DNA from: Alitta virens
Taxonomy: Eukaryota; Annelida; Polychaeta; Phyllodocida; Nereididae
Assembly: GCA_932294295.1 (NCBI GenBank)
Contig: OW028581.1
Location: forward strand, 14,482,162 to 14,546,161
Direction: 5' to 3'
DNA: 64,000 bases
The notes beneath the pieces are model-generated. The model searched no databases. It was not told the origin of the DNA and saw only the letters and a list, made by a program, of their open reading frames with translations. Position numbers and translations under genes: made by a program. Shown in pieces: positions 46,942 through 58,844 of the stretch (the first letter of the stretch is position 1; each line of letters opens with the position of its first letter).

Positions 46942-48345
46942 GTAAGATGTGTTAAATGTGCACTAGAAGACACAAAAATCAGTTGTAGATGTGTCTCATT
47001 GACAGGCCAACAACATCATGACATAAAATTCTGAGTTGCATGATCAAATCCTCTGAACTGTATAATTTAATTTTTGATCAAGATTCATCAAACACAAGTA
47101 ACAGCACTTGTTAAGTTTATTTGATACTGAGTTAGGCCCTCATGTAGAGTTCCATTGAAAACTTATAGGTAATCAATTAATGCAGTAGGTTGCGCCAAAA
47201 GTTTTGTGTTTGTGTACATTAATTGCATAACCATTCCTTCCCTTAAAATTCAAGCAATATACTACGTACTAAACTAGTTTTTTTAAATTGGCATCTTGCT
47301 TTCAGGTACTTTTTTACATTGTGCCATGTTAACTGGTATGTCGTTGTTTGCGTCTTTGCAAGTTATCTATATTTAACTTGATTTAAATCAGGTGGTCCAT
47401 TTGAATTAGATCTAATTTGAATTAACATTTCATTTTGACTAATAATTCCTAATATTCAATTCTTAATTATCAAATTCCTGTAGAAATTTGTTACAGTTGT
47501 GAAAATTCCTGCAAGTAATTCATGGTCTGATTAATATTTGAAGCTAAGATAACTTTGTTTGAATTGATTTGGTGCTAGGTGTAAATTTTAAAAACTGGTA
47601 GTACCAATCTAAAGGAAGACTGTGCTGAACTAATTTTTGGACAGATGACCCAGTCTAAAGTACAATTTTCAATTATAAAATCCGAAAACAGTCTGTGCCC
47701 TATCTGTTCAGGCACAGTCTTCCATAAATACCATACATGCAGATCATGGTTAAACAGTTTTACACAGAAAAATAATTCAAGATCAGAGTATAAAAATAAA
47801 GAGGAAGGATGTCTTAAAATATATAGCAAATTTCTCTCTAATACCCCACAAAATTTATTATATCGAGGTTTTGGTGATTTGAAAGAAGTGAAAACAAAAT
47901 AAGCTTTTCTGCAAAGTTGCAAATTTAACTTTGTCAGTCTTTTTTTTTTTGTCCAGTTCATTAAAGGAATAGGAGTTATGTATGAGTCCATAAGTATCTC
48001 ATGATGCATGAAGACTGTCCAGGTCAGAAATATAACCTGGAATATTTTAGCAGAGCTGGCTAATGAGTTTACTGGCCAAGACCAACAGCAGCGTGAACAG
48101 GTGCACAAGCTGCTCGTTGACTTGGGCGGTGGCTCTCTCTTGTGGAAAATGGAGAAAGTCTGCAGCTTCACTGATATTGGGCCTTATATATTATTGGCTC
48201 TGATTTTCTGGCTACATACACATTTGCTTCTCTTTGACGATGTAAATTTGGTGGCAGCCCAATGTGTCTAATTCAACAATACGGTCTTCGTGTCTATATG
48301 TCTCAGTGAACTTAAATGACCAGATGTAATCACACCATGTTAAAA
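46942..48345. other. Gene-free stretch between the THAP-like exon and a SINE
   Basis: Open frames at 47575-48171 (-), 47645-47902 (+) and 48008-48271 (+) overlap one another and match no family I know. No exon was found that would extend the THAP-like start. Confidence 0.4.
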
Positions 48346-48349
48346 AAAT

Positions 48350-48495
48350 TACCCCATGGGTTGGGTTCTTTTACTTGCCTCAGCATAGTACAAGGCACCC
48401 CCAATTAATGTCTCAGGCGATTGACATCCAGATGGGATGTAGTTTATAAATTTAGAGTGCCCTGATCTGGACCTTCAGCAGAGCTGCCCAAAATG
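48350..48495 (-). mobile_element. SINE-like repeat family C, second copy
   Basis: It shares AATTTATGTCTCA-like, GACATC..AG and TGGACCTTCAG..GAGCTG segments with 26515-26645 in the same order and orientation. Divergence is substantial. It lies directly left of a TTAA-flanked element. Confidence 0.45.
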
Positions 48496-48504
48496 CTTTT
48501 TTAA

Positions 48505-49480
48505 AGGAGAACTAACCCCTTGAGCACTTTACCTCTCAGATATTAGCTTGGGTCCATAGAAACACATCCACGCTATGCATAATTTGTATATATGCACTGG
48601 TTATGAAATATCCTGCATTTATTAGCTCCGTTTTGTGAACTACGGAGGCCGCCATTTTTGACTTTCCCGATGTTTTGCACTGACCGGAAATACGTCACTG
48701 TTGTACTATAGATCTCAGCCAAATATTCTGGAGGCTCGGCATTGCAATTCAACTGGTGAGAACAACTGTCAACAACAGTTTTAGATACAGTTAATCGCAC
48801 TTTCAGAGCAGTTCTTACTGAGTGTCAAGTAATTGCCATTGAACTATTTGAGACAATGCAGTTAAAGAGAGAGAGAGAATTTATTTGACTAAATTAAATA
48901 AAACAAACAAAAGCAGCAAATTACAAGGAAAAACAATAAGCAGTAAATAAATAAAATAAAAAAGTCAAAATACGTATAATCTCTTTACCTTTGGTCATCC
49001 ACTAAGTTCTTATTTAAAAATATGCTGACGTGGATGACCCCTTAAACTTATATTTAAAAAAATAATGATATTATTTAATTTAAAAAAAATAAAAATAAAA
49101 AAATTAATAAAATACATTTATTGTGATTTTGACATGAAATATATTTCGTGTATGAATGTACTGGGTGGTACTGGATGGTCTCACAGATTTCAAAGCAGCC
49201 AGCAGAATTGACAATATAAAATTATCAGAGAAACAGCTATCAATTATCCTGCTATGTAATACAGCTACTGAATGTTTGGATACCTGAGTACTAATTAAAT
49301 GAATTTTTAGTGCAGTTTACATTGTATTAGATTTCAGCATTGTATGCATTCAAGAAAAATGTATTATGTTGCCAAATAAATCTATCTATCATTCGTCCAC
49401 TGTTTATGCATAGCGTGGATGTGTTTCTATGGACCCAAGCTAATATCTGAGAGGTAAAGTGCTCAAGGGGTTAGTTCCCC
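48505..49480. mobile_element. 976-bp TTAA-flanked element (Kolobok-like)
   Basis: TTAA at 48501-48504 and 49481-49484 flank inverted ends of about 85 bp starting AGGAGAACTAACCCC and ending GGGGTTAGTTCCCC. TTAA target duplications with purine-purine-G ends are the Kolobok pattern; piggyBac is an alternative. The interior part at 48790-48957 is also found inverted just outside the right end (49485-49575). A third related end (TTAGTTCCCCTTTAA) is at 50793-50807. The structure is therefore nested or duplicated. Confidence 0.6.
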
Positions 49481-50167
49481 TTAAACTTATAATTTATTTA
49501 TTTACTGCTTATTGTTTTTCCTTGTAATTTGCTGCTTTTAATTTAGTCAAAATACTGCTCTGAAAGTGCAATATAGTGAAGCTTTAAAGAAAATAGTGTA
49601 TTGGACAAAGTTTTGTTGAAAATGAGTTTTTGATATTATATTTTATTTTAAACTGGTAGGCCTATATTAAATGTATCTAGCAATGCAACTGACATACAAT
49701 TGAAAAATTCACAATTTGGTAATTAATATATATTAATCTTGGTAAAGGAGATGATGCCCTTAAAACATCCCCACTAACACTATATATACACTAAATATAG
49801 ATACTATGAAATATATTTATACTATAAATAATACTGCACATTGCCCCTAAATATTATGTAACATATTTTATTTACAAAGCAAAGCAGTATTCCAATTCTG
49901 TTCTCTTGCAAAAATATGGTCAGAAATTTAGTGATACATAATATTATTCGCCCATGTCTATATACCTATTCTTAGATACAAATTGCTCATTGCAATCATT
50001 GCAATAATTATGCTGTATTCCCAAAAAATTGCAATTAACACCCTTTATGTTGTTGTGCTATCTGTTCTTATAATTGCAATGAACAATGTAACAAATTGTA
50101 ATCAAAAGGATTATGAATTGATTCATATGGCTGAATGCATATATGGCTAGTTGTGTATTCTTGACTT

Positions 50168-50609
50168 CTTTTTCTTCCATAAGGCGGCGCCACGATCCGG
50201 TGCGAAGCACCGGCCTTTCGCATAACCGATTTGCCGCTCCCCCAGAATCAGGGAGGGAAATGCTTCCGCGCGTTGTCTGCACACAAAGTAGTGCGATTAC
50301 TGCGCCTTATTTCTTTCTTCCAAGAAGCCGCTCACTGTAAAATTAGTTCAGACGATTTCTTTTGACTTTAACTCTACTAACGTCATGAAATTGAACAACT
50401 TTACCGTGGAATTCCACCCACTGCAGAAGGTACTATTTTTGTAAAAAGCACTGAACAAGCGTTCTAACGAAGTAAATGGCACTGAACAAGCGTTTTAACG
50501 GCGTTGTGACGCTTATTCACCGATCCATTTTTTTACGTTATCCCTTGATGCTTTGCGCAGAAAGACCGGTGCTATGCATCGGACAAGCGCCGTCTTTCGG
50601 CAGAAATAG
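50168..50609 (-). mobile_element. 442-bp MITE (family M), copy 2, inverted
   Basis: This is the reverse complement of the copy at 46278-46725 over its whole length, with a modest number of differences. It has its own 10-bp target duplication, TTCTTGACTT, at 50158-50167 and 50610-50619. Confidence 0.8.
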
Positions 50610-50619
50610 TTCTTGACTT

Positions 50620-51617
50620 AGTACATAAGTGACGTCACTGTATTGTGTGTCGTGTGCAATAATGGCGGCCGCCGGCATGTTGGCGGTTATTGGCTTGAAA
50701 TCATATCAAACCAGAGTTTAAGACATTTCCTTTCACTGCAATATATTATTTAACATCTAATTGAACTTTTGAAATTAACATACAAACTTCCATTAGTTCC
50801 CCTTTAATATGTATGCAGCAAACACTCAGTGAACAAATGGGACAGCAACACTCTTGACACTTCGATTGAGAATGTTGTCTCGCATATCAGTATGACTCTG
50901 TATGAGTACTAATGGCAATGGTGAGTTTTTATTCGTAATTTCACAAATAATTAAACTTAATTATGTTGATTTTTGTTCCCCCATTACTATTTATATCATC
51001 CAAACAAAAAAGTCCCAGTTTTGCTTGAATATATAGTATGTATAGTATTTCTATTAGCCTAGAATAGTTTTATATTCATAATATACTGCATTATACAGTT
51101 ATTCTAACAATTGATCTGAGACTAGATAGCATTTTGCGTCCACAGGAGTGTTGTGAGGAAAGCTGACGGGTATTCTTCTCAGTTGGTGTTTCCGTTATTT
51201 AGGACTGAGGGTTTGCTGCGGAAGCAGCGCTATGTTGTTAAAGCAAGCTTTGCAATATCCAAAATAAATAAGTTTATGATCTTTCAAAGCACTTATGATA
51301 TTTGATTAGGACTTTATCATGACGTAACCAATGATTCATTAAAAATTACATAATTTGATACTATTACATAATTTGGAATGACCTCGACTTCCTGATCATG
51401 CGCAAATCCAGACCACAATTGTCACATGTTCATCCAGAACTATGGATAATCACATATAATAGGATTATGCTATATACACTCACAGCAAGATTGGCAAAAG
51501 GATGAAACAGCTATAGTGACATTATAGCTCATTATATATAAAGAAAATTGTACACGCAGACGTGTTTTATTTATATTTTTACAGGCAGACCTTCTACCAC
51601 AATTGTACAGCTTTTTA
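50620..51617. other. Gene-free AT-rich stretch
   Basis: No supported gene. It includes the related TTAA-type end at 50793-50807 and a small GC-rich patch (about 50640-50690), part of which resembles the reverse complement of 48645-48710. Confidence 0.45.
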
Positions 51618-51719
51618 AGGGGGTTTCACACATAGCCGGATCAGACGCAGGAGCGTCCCGGAATGAAATTTCGTCAAATCCGGGGCGGTCCGGGCGAAAA
51701 AGTTAGAAATGTAAACAAA

Positions 51720-51980
51720 AACAAATAATTGGGCGGTGTGGACACGAAGGCAAGACGGAGGCAACAAGGAGCAACACGGTCATGACACGGATGTGTACGG
51801 GTGCTACAAGGATATGTACGGAGGAGCACGGTTAAACAAGGAATGAGCCACGGTTGTAGCCGGAGGTAACACGACTGTGCCGGAGTGAACCGGATGTTAC
51901 ACGGGGCCTTCACGGATATACCCGATCGTTACACGACCTTACTACGATATCACTACGGAGTTAAGCGGTTTTCACCCGGA
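51720..51980. repeat. Harbinger left subterminal motif array
   Basis: About a dozen short motifs of the type ACACGG, ACGGAG or CCGGAG occur in one main orientation. The matching right-hand region (about 55800-56280) carries many more, with mixed orientation. They are candidate binding sites for the element's own Myb-like protein. Confidence 0.55.
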
Positions 51981-52084
51981 TCGCTCTGAAATTGGTATTT
52001 AAACTGGCTGCGTTCCACTGTCCATCATTCCACTTCGGACTACCATACTGCAAAGGTGTTGCTGCTACTACAGAAAAATTGGAT

Positions 52085-53449
52085 ATGTCTTTATCACACT
52101 ACGACAGGGTGGAATTGGATTTGAAGTGCATGGACATGCAAGTCCAGCTATTGACTGCTGCTAATGATATAATTCTGCAAGAAGAACACAAACTGCAAGA
52201 TGATGCAGTGAGGGCCACAACATCAACTGATGAAGATGACCTATTAGAAAATGCTGCTGCTGCACCAAGACGAAGAAGAAGAAGGCAAATGTGGGTGCGA
52301 CCTTGGCTGCTAAGAAGACCTCTTTATGGGCAGTATGAAAAACTGATGGCTGAATTGACTGCAGAAGATGTGGGTGGCTTCAAGAATTTCATGAGGATGG
52401 AGCCTGACTTATTCCATGAAGTTCTTGCCAGAGTGGGACCTAGGATTACAAAGCAGGATACCTTTTGGAGGAGGGCCCTTGAACCTGGATTGAAACTGGC
52501 TATTACCTTGCGCTACCTGGGTACGGGCAACAGCTACAAGTCTCTGCAGTATGGATTTAGGGTAGCCTTCAATACCATTTCTATCCTGGTCATCGAAGTC
52601 TGCCAGGCCATCATAGACGAGTACTCAGCAGAAGTCATGCAGTGTCCTGTAACCCCAGAAGCCTGGAAAGAAGTTGCCAATGGATTCTACAACAGATGGA
52701 ACTTCCCCCACTGTGTCGGCGCCATTGATGGGAAGCACGTTGCCATCAGATGTCCTGCCAAGTCTGGATCCCTGTTCTACAACTACAAGGGATTTTTCTC
52801 TATTGTCCTACTGGCTGTAGTTGATGCTGAATACAAGTTCCTCTACGTTGACATTGGTGCCAGTGGATCAGGCTCAGATGCTGGAGTGTTTAGCCAGACA
52901 GAATTGAAGGAAGCGCTAGAAAGTGGGAACATTGGATTACCTGAACCAGATAACCTGCCTAATGATGACCAACCAGTGCCTTACTTCATAGTTGGGGATG
53001 ATGCCTTTGGACTGCAGACTTGGATGATGAAGCCTCTGCCTCACAGGAACATGAGCATGGAAGACAGAATCTTCAACTACAGACTTTCTAGAGCTAGACG
53101 GGTGGTAGAGAATGCATTTGGACTTTTGGCTGCCAGGTTCAGGTGTCTCCTCACAACAATGCCTCAAAGTCCTGACAGAGTGTGTACCATAACTCTTGCT
53201 TGCTGTGTGTTGCACAACCTACTGAGGGTGAGATATCCAACTGCACAAGTGAATGCTGTGGACCAGGAAAATGCCGACATCCATGAGATCATCCCAGGTG
53301 CATGGAGGGAGAATGCTGCCAATCTACCAGACATGGGACATGTGTTCAGAGGCAACACCAACAGAGCAGCCAAGGAAATGCGGCAATACTTGGTCAGCTA
53401 CGTGAACTCAGCAGCTGGGAGTGTACCATGGCAGCAAGACAAGATTTGA
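52085..53449 (+). CDS. Harbinger DDE transposase (nuclease)
   Basis: The 454-residue protein starts at the first in-frame ATG (52085); the open frame extends upstream to about 51992 but without an ATG. It is the DDE_Tnp_4 type nuclease that cuts and joins Harbinger DNA in the nucleus. Catalytic motifs are GAIDGKH (Asp near residue 215), VGDDAF (Asp near 305) and VENAFG (Glu near 342), with the conserved GSGSDAGVF between. An N-terminal Arg-rich block (RRRRRRQ) precedes the core. No stop or frameshift. An AATAAA follows at 53642-53647. It is convergent with the Myb-like gene, 280 bases apart. Known Harbinger biology says the nuclease needs the Myb-like partner for nuclear import and DNA targeting. 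Confidence 0.95.
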   Translation: MSLSHYDRVELDLKCMDMQVQLLTAANDIILQEEHKLQDDAVRATTSTDEDDLLENAAAAPRRRRRRQMWVRPWLLRRPLYGQYEKLMAELTAEDVGGFKNFMRMEPDLFHEVLARVGPRITKQDTFWRRALEPGLKLAITLRYLGTGNSYKSLQYGFRVAFNTISILVIEVCQAIIDEYSAEVMQCPVTPEAWKEVANGFYNRWNFPHCVGAIDGKHVAIRCPAKSGSLFYNYKGFFSIVLLAVVDAEYKFLYVDIGASGSGSDAGVFSQTELKEALESGNIGLPEPDNLPNDDQPVPYFIVGDDAFGLQTWMMKPLPHRNMSMEDRIFNYRLSRARRVVENAFGLLAARFRCLLTTMPQSPDRVCTITLACCVLHNLLRVRYPTAQVNAVDQENADIHEIIPGAWRENAANLPDMGHVFRGNTNRAAKEMRQYLVSYVNSAAGSVPWQQDKI

Positions 53450-53728
53450 AAACAACACGAATGATGTAAGTTTCAACATTTAATTAATAGCAAACTTCAG
53501 ACTTCTGCAGCACACAAGTGCAAAAAATACACATCATTTAATTATTGTCATGTAATACAGTTTACATTGTTCATTACATTTAACTTCATCGGTATACAGT
53601 TCACATGCAAACATAAGTAATAACAGTTCATTGTTCATTTCAATAAAGTTCATTGTTCATTTTCAGCTCAACATTACTCGGTTGTGGTAGTTGGAGGCGT
53701 GGGCACCGAAAAGGAGGAGTTATGGTCA

Positions 53729-55604
53729 TCACCACCAACCATTCCCCCCCACACTAGTGTTCAACAAGTAGCTGGTGAGCGAAACATCCTGAGGCGTGCT
53801 GCAATCCTGTGGTGACATGGAAGGACGACCATGAGAAGGACCTGAAGTCAACCAGGCCTGACTGATAATGGTAGAAGATGTCGCAGGAGGGGGGGTCGGT
53901 GCAGGCACAGACGAAGAAGAAGGGGCAGCCGACACGAGAGCCTGGGGCGAAGGGCCGGATGGAGTAGCGAACATCCGGGCAGCAGGGCTGGATGAATGCT
54001 GTGCGAACATCTGGGCAGCAGGGCTGGATGAATGCTGTGCGAACATCTGGGCAGCAGGGCTGGATGAATGCTGATGATGAGGGAACATCTGCACAGGAGG
54101 ACCGGATGAACTGGCTGTAGGAGCAGGGAGGACGAACTGCTGCTGATGCTGCTGAGGGACAGGAGGCAGAAACTGATGATACTGCTGTTGCTGTTGCAGT
54201 TGCTGTTGCTGCTGCTGTTGCTGTTGCTGCTGGCGCTTGCGACGATACGCCTGCTTAAACTGCATCAGGTTGTTTAAGGTTTGGGCCTGGTAATCCCACC
54301 AAGTGTCGGTGTCCATCTGCATCACCTCGTGGTAGATCATGTCCGTGAAGACCCTCTTGGACAAGCTGCCTGAGTCCGTCGGCTGACTCAACTTGCTGTG
54401 CATGTCCCTCTGCAGATCGGTGGCTTTTTCAATCAGCTGGAAATAGGAAAAAACACAACATTAGAGTAAGTCACATGGCAACTGCAATAGCATGTGCATT
54501 ATTGACAATGTACTGAAAAGACACATCACCATACAGTGAACACTGGAAGTGCCAAGAAACAAAGCTACCACTTTCTACTATGGAAAAGCTACAACTTTAA
54601 AATGCAAGATTACAATTACAACTTTAAACTGCAAGATTACAATTACAACTTTAAACTGCAAGATTACAATTACAACTTTAAACTGCAACATTACAATACG
54701 ATTATCTTGATTATCATGGCAACTGAAGCAGTATACTTACTTGAGTGACAGCTTGTGTAGCAATTCCATCTCCACTAGCTGCAAGGCTGGATGCATCACA
54801 GTCATGATGATGACGAGGCTGACGTCTGGACGTCTTCTTGCTTGGAGGAGGGGCCCCCATCTTCCTCGTGCTGCTGCTGCTGTCGCCCTTGTAAGGCCCA
54901 CCCTTGGACCTGCTTGTATCGGAATCCCTGCCACCATCATCCCAACTATCGACAATGACCTCCTCAGCTTCAGACGTGTCATCCTCAGTGGTAGGTCTGT
55001 TGCTGCTGGTTGGAGTTTTGGCTGATAAGCTCTGGGAAAGCTGCCCACCTTTCTTTCTCTTCCCAGCATCAACCCTCTTGATGTGGCGTTCGAGGTAGCC
55101 GAAATTCTCCATTATCCAGTTGTCCCGGTCTGTCAGGATTCTAGCGGCCCCACCAGAAGGCTTCTTGGTTGGATCCGTGAGCTTCCCAACTGCAGTGCGC
55201 ATTGAGTCTATCCAAGTTTTCAGCTGCTGCGCAGTACAATCCAGCTCCTTCGCCTTCTGGTCTATCATTCGCGATTTTATGTCTATCCGCTTGTATTGAG
55301 CAAGCCGCCGGTTATACAACATCTCCTGGGACCGGTACCAGTCGGCCACATCTTGTTCCTGGTCTTCTGTGAGGTTCAGGGCTTCCTTTTTCTGCCTCTT
55401 CGCTCTTGCTGCAGGTGGGGGTGGAGCTGCAGTAGGAGGTACTGCAGGTGCAGCAGGTACAACTGGCCCAGGTAAATCTGGCATGCCTTGCGCACTTGAA
55501 GAGGTATTACTGGCTACATCTTCTTCAACAGCAGCAGGTGGTGCAGGTTCCTCTTGGACAACAGTCTTCTTGCCAGGCCTCCCCTTTCCTCTCCTAGGTG
55601 GCAT
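53729..55604 (-). CDS. Harbinger Myb/SANT-like DNA-binding protein (2 exons)
   Basis: The minus-strand exons are 55604-54741 and 54436-53729, joined in phase 0 by a 304-base GT-AG intron (donor CAA/GTAAGT, acceptor TTTCCAG). The product has 523 residues. The start is the ATG opening MPPRRGKGRPGKK, a basic AT-hook-like segment. A Pro/Ala-rich linker follows. Residues about 78-145 (LNLTEDQEQDVADWYRS to WIDSMRTAVGKL) are Myb/SANT- or MADF-like. The second exon has WWDYQAQTLNNLMQFK, a CAG-encoded poly-Gln tract and three 12-residue QHSSSPAAQMFA repeats. In Harbinger elements such a protein binds the element ends and recruits the nuclease. The frame is intact; the exact fold class is less certain. 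Confidence 0.88.
54590..54697. repeat. 27-bp tandem repeat, 4 copies
   Basis: The unit is TACAACTTTAAACTGCAAGA plus TTACAAT. It lies in the intron of the Harbinger Myb-like gene. The open frame through it on the plus strand is an artefact. Confidence 0.85.
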
Positions 55605-56145
55605 GGTGGTTAATTTAAGAAACGGCAGTAGCAGCAGCAGCAATCCAGAAGGTAATATCCAGAAGAAATGGTGGATGATAAATGAATTACTTCGATGATC
55701 AACGTTGAACGGCGGGCGGTGGAATGATGCTTCTCCAAAGACGGCGGTTGTATATATACTCAGGCATCCGTACTCACTCCGTGTCAGTTTAATTAACTCC
55801 GTCTTGACACCCAGTTCACTCCTGTATGTCCGCATTGATCTCGTGTGACACCGTGTACATAACGGAGTTAACCGGGTCAAGCAAATGACATGTAAACCCG
55901 CTCTCCCTGTTCACTCCGTTTAGACTCCGTGTTGGTCCTAGTTCACTCGTGTGGAACCGAGTTGCTCCTTGTGCTCTCCGGAGCGTACTTTTCACGCCCG
56001 GTTGACGCCGGACATAGCCGGAGATCACACGAAGTCTTTCGGTGCCAATACGGAGGTCCCCGGAGATCGACGGAGTCTACTGGGAGTCTACACGGATCTA
56101 CACGGCCCAACACGGATTTCACTATTCCGGGATCTCCGGCATGAA

Positions 56146-56171
56146 AAATTAAACATGTTTAATTTTTTTGC
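56146..56171. repeat. Short AT palindrome in the Harbinger right subterminal region
   Basis: AAAAATTAAACATGTTTAAT followed by TTTT is nearly a perfect palindrome centred on CATG. It stands out against the GC-rich subterminal sequence around it. Role unknown. Confidence 0.55.
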
Positions 56172-56332
56172 CGGAGTCCCCCGGAGATACCGGACCATGC
56201 CGGACAATGCCGGACACTCCCGGAAATGAACAAGATGTCTATACGCCTTTCCCCGGAGTATGCGGGAGTATTACGGAGTTGACCTCCGGGACGCTCCTGC
56301 GTCTGATCCGGCTATGTGTGAAACCCCCTTTA

Positions 56333-58840
56333 GTAAGCTAAGTGCACATCCCCCACAGTATGTACTAACCGTATTGAACTGTGTACAAATAAAATATCTT
56401 AAACCAACTCCAGCCCAAGATAATTTATTATCTGCAGCCAACCTTTTAAAATTTGCAAATTGCTTCAAGAAACTTTCTTTCACAGTCATTTTGTTCTGGT
56501 CACAGAGAACACACAGAAATTACGATGCAAAGAAAATAAAGCAAATATTAATTATTACAGAGATGTTGTAGTATTAGTTTACTGTATAAGACCACTAAGA
56601 CCCCTTCAGCTGTACATTACTAGTTATAGCATAATCCAATTAGCTACTGTAGCTAGAGCCCTGTAAGGAAGAATCAATACCAAAGACCTATATACTGTCT
56701 TTGTCAATACTATCATCATATTATGTACATTTTTTTATCAATTACATGCAATTATGTATTGCACCATCCATGCATCCATACAAATTATATTAAATTGTTG
56801 CTCTTATGTCATGCCTATTGTAACATAATTGCACTCATTGTCTATGTTGTGTTTGAGATTATTTGAGAATGGTCAAATAGCCCCCACTGCTTGTGTCATG
56901 ATGTCTATTATGTATGTGGGTGAGCCAGTGGTATCATCATTATTGTGTAGAATAAGTCCGTAACAGGAATGTCTGCAATATTGCCTAAGTTAAGAGTCCT
57001 AGGGAGCATCTCCAATTGGATCCCAATTATCATTGATTATGATTGGTGAATTATGGGTAAATGGTGTGATGCATGAGTAAATGAGCTTTGATATTTAGGC
57101 TGTGTCACGTAGAAATAAGGCAGTTTTTTTTTAGTTCTCTGAATGCTCTCTGGAGCCATCTTGGAAGCTGGAAAGCAAGCCCACTTGCTTGTCTTACTTT
57201 ATCTTGAATTGTGGAAACTCTGCAAGATTGCAGATGTAGAACTTTAGCTGAAAGTCACAAGATGTCTGCCTTAGAAAACAAAAAAAATAATAAAAGCAAT
57301 ATGGCCCAAATTTTTTTTTTTAATGAGATTTTTTAATATAGGCCCTGACAATTTGGTTTTTCATTATATTTGAAATGACCTCAGGATAGTCCATCCAAAT
57401 GGTTGGCCTTAAAGGGTGTGATGCCAAAGTCCTTCCCATGAGACAAATCCATCATTGAAATGCAAGGCTCTTTAATTACAATAGGATTGGCAAGGGAGTT
57501 AACCTCAATACAAGGGAGTTAACCTCAATATCCAATAGTACAGGGTATCGAAGTATTTGGTCAATGACCATTTAACTTTTTGCAAAAATTAAATTAAATC
57601 TTCTAACTGTGAAGACTTTCAAACCTATGAAAATATATATTTAAGTAATTAGCCACGCGGATGGAATACAACACTTTAATGAAATAATTAGTGTTTTTAA
57701 ACATACTGAAGCTCATACCATGCCGACAGTACTGTAAATATTGGGTACATTATCTGGACAATATTTCATCAGTGATTTTAATTATTAAACAGCTGGCCTG
57801 GTTGACTGGTGATCTCTGAACAGTCTAACCCTTAAATATTATATTAAATTGGAAACCCGTATATATACATGGACATGGCATAGATCTCAGAAAAATATCT
57901 TTGAAGTGTCATGACAAAATATCCTATCCCAATGTGACCCTCCTCAATGTGCTTAGCTCAGAATGACTTCAAAGTTGGGGAAAAAGATGTGTACACTTTG
58001 AAATACTGGGGATCATATGTAGGTTCCTACTGGTTGTCGAGATTTGTCAAGATTATCAAATGCACCTGTGAAATTTTGACCCATATTAAAGTGACTCCGT
58101 ATCCAATACAGTACACACCTGTAAAATTACAAAGAAGGTTTCTACCTGTTTAGGAAAATGATCTATGAAAAGCTATCAGCTCCTTGAAAGATTTCTTTGG
58201 TCATCATTCCAAGAATGAATGACACTTTTGCCTGTTTTTTTGCCTATTGTTTTCATTATAATGAGCTTAAGGTGAGGAAAATGGTGTGAATATTACCATA
58301 CATTGCTGTTCATTTTGGACTATATCTTGTATAAGGCCTGGATTTTTAGGTGCCAGTGACTTGTCCAAAAAAGATGTAGGTCTAGGATATTTAATTTTTT
58401 TGGTCGTTGCCTTTTTCAATGCATTTCACGTTATTACCTATTCAAAATACCGCAACTGCGAATATTAATATAAAGGCCCTTTCCAAAAATTTTGTTTTCT
58501 AGGCCTAAAAAATATGATTCTACATTTTGGTTGAATAACATTTGTTGCTAAAGGCAAAATAAAAATAAAATAAATTTAATGCAAATTCTTCTTTCACTGA
58601 TCAGTTTCTTGTATTTCTTTTTTTCCCCCATATTTAATATATTAATTGGCTTCAGACAATATTAACCTGATAGAATATGCAGTTTTTTAAGCGTTTTCTT
58701 TTTTTTCTTTCTTTTTTTGTACACTGCATATATAACCATGTAGACTGTTCTTTTATTTTACTTTATCATTATATATATGTATATGTAAGTTGTTCGAAAT
58801 AAAACAAGAACAAAGGATATAATTTACTCAAATATATTTT
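56333..58840. other. Gene-free AT-rich stretch
   Basis: No supported gene. There is a short direct duplication (AGGGAGTTAACCTCAATA, twice, near 57492-57530). Small open frames at 57947-58153 and 58286-58468 show no family resemblance. Confidence 0.5.
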
Positions 58841-58844
58841 CGTA

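Larger units (their letters stand above)
51618..56329. mobile_element. PIF/Harbinger transposon, apparently complete
   Basis: Perfect 45-bp terminal inverted repeats (51618-51662 and 56285-56329, starting AGGGGGTTTCACACATAG) are flanked by the TTA target duplications typical of Harbinger (51615-51617 and 56330-56332). The 4712-bp body holds two convergent genes: the DDE nuclease on the plus strand and a Myb/SANT-like DNA-binding protein on the minus strand. Both are open with intact splice sites. Subterminal regions carry many ACGGAG/ACACGG-type motifs. All expected parts are present, so this may be a recently active autonomous copy. Confidence 0.93.

Noticed and set aside
47575..48271. Open frames that might be the rest of a THAP or P-element gene
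   Set aside because: None contains the remaining zinc-finger residues or an RNase H-like motif, and they overlap on opposite strands.
46278..50609. A single 4.3-kb transposon bounded by long terminal inverted repeats of about 450 bp
   Set aside because: Each arm has its own short terminal repeats and its own flanking direct repeat (11 bp and 10 bp), so they are two independent MITE insertions.
53868..55698. Plus-strand open frames opposite the Harbinger Myb-like gene
   Set aside because: They are shadows of the GC-rich repetitive minus-strand coding sequence.
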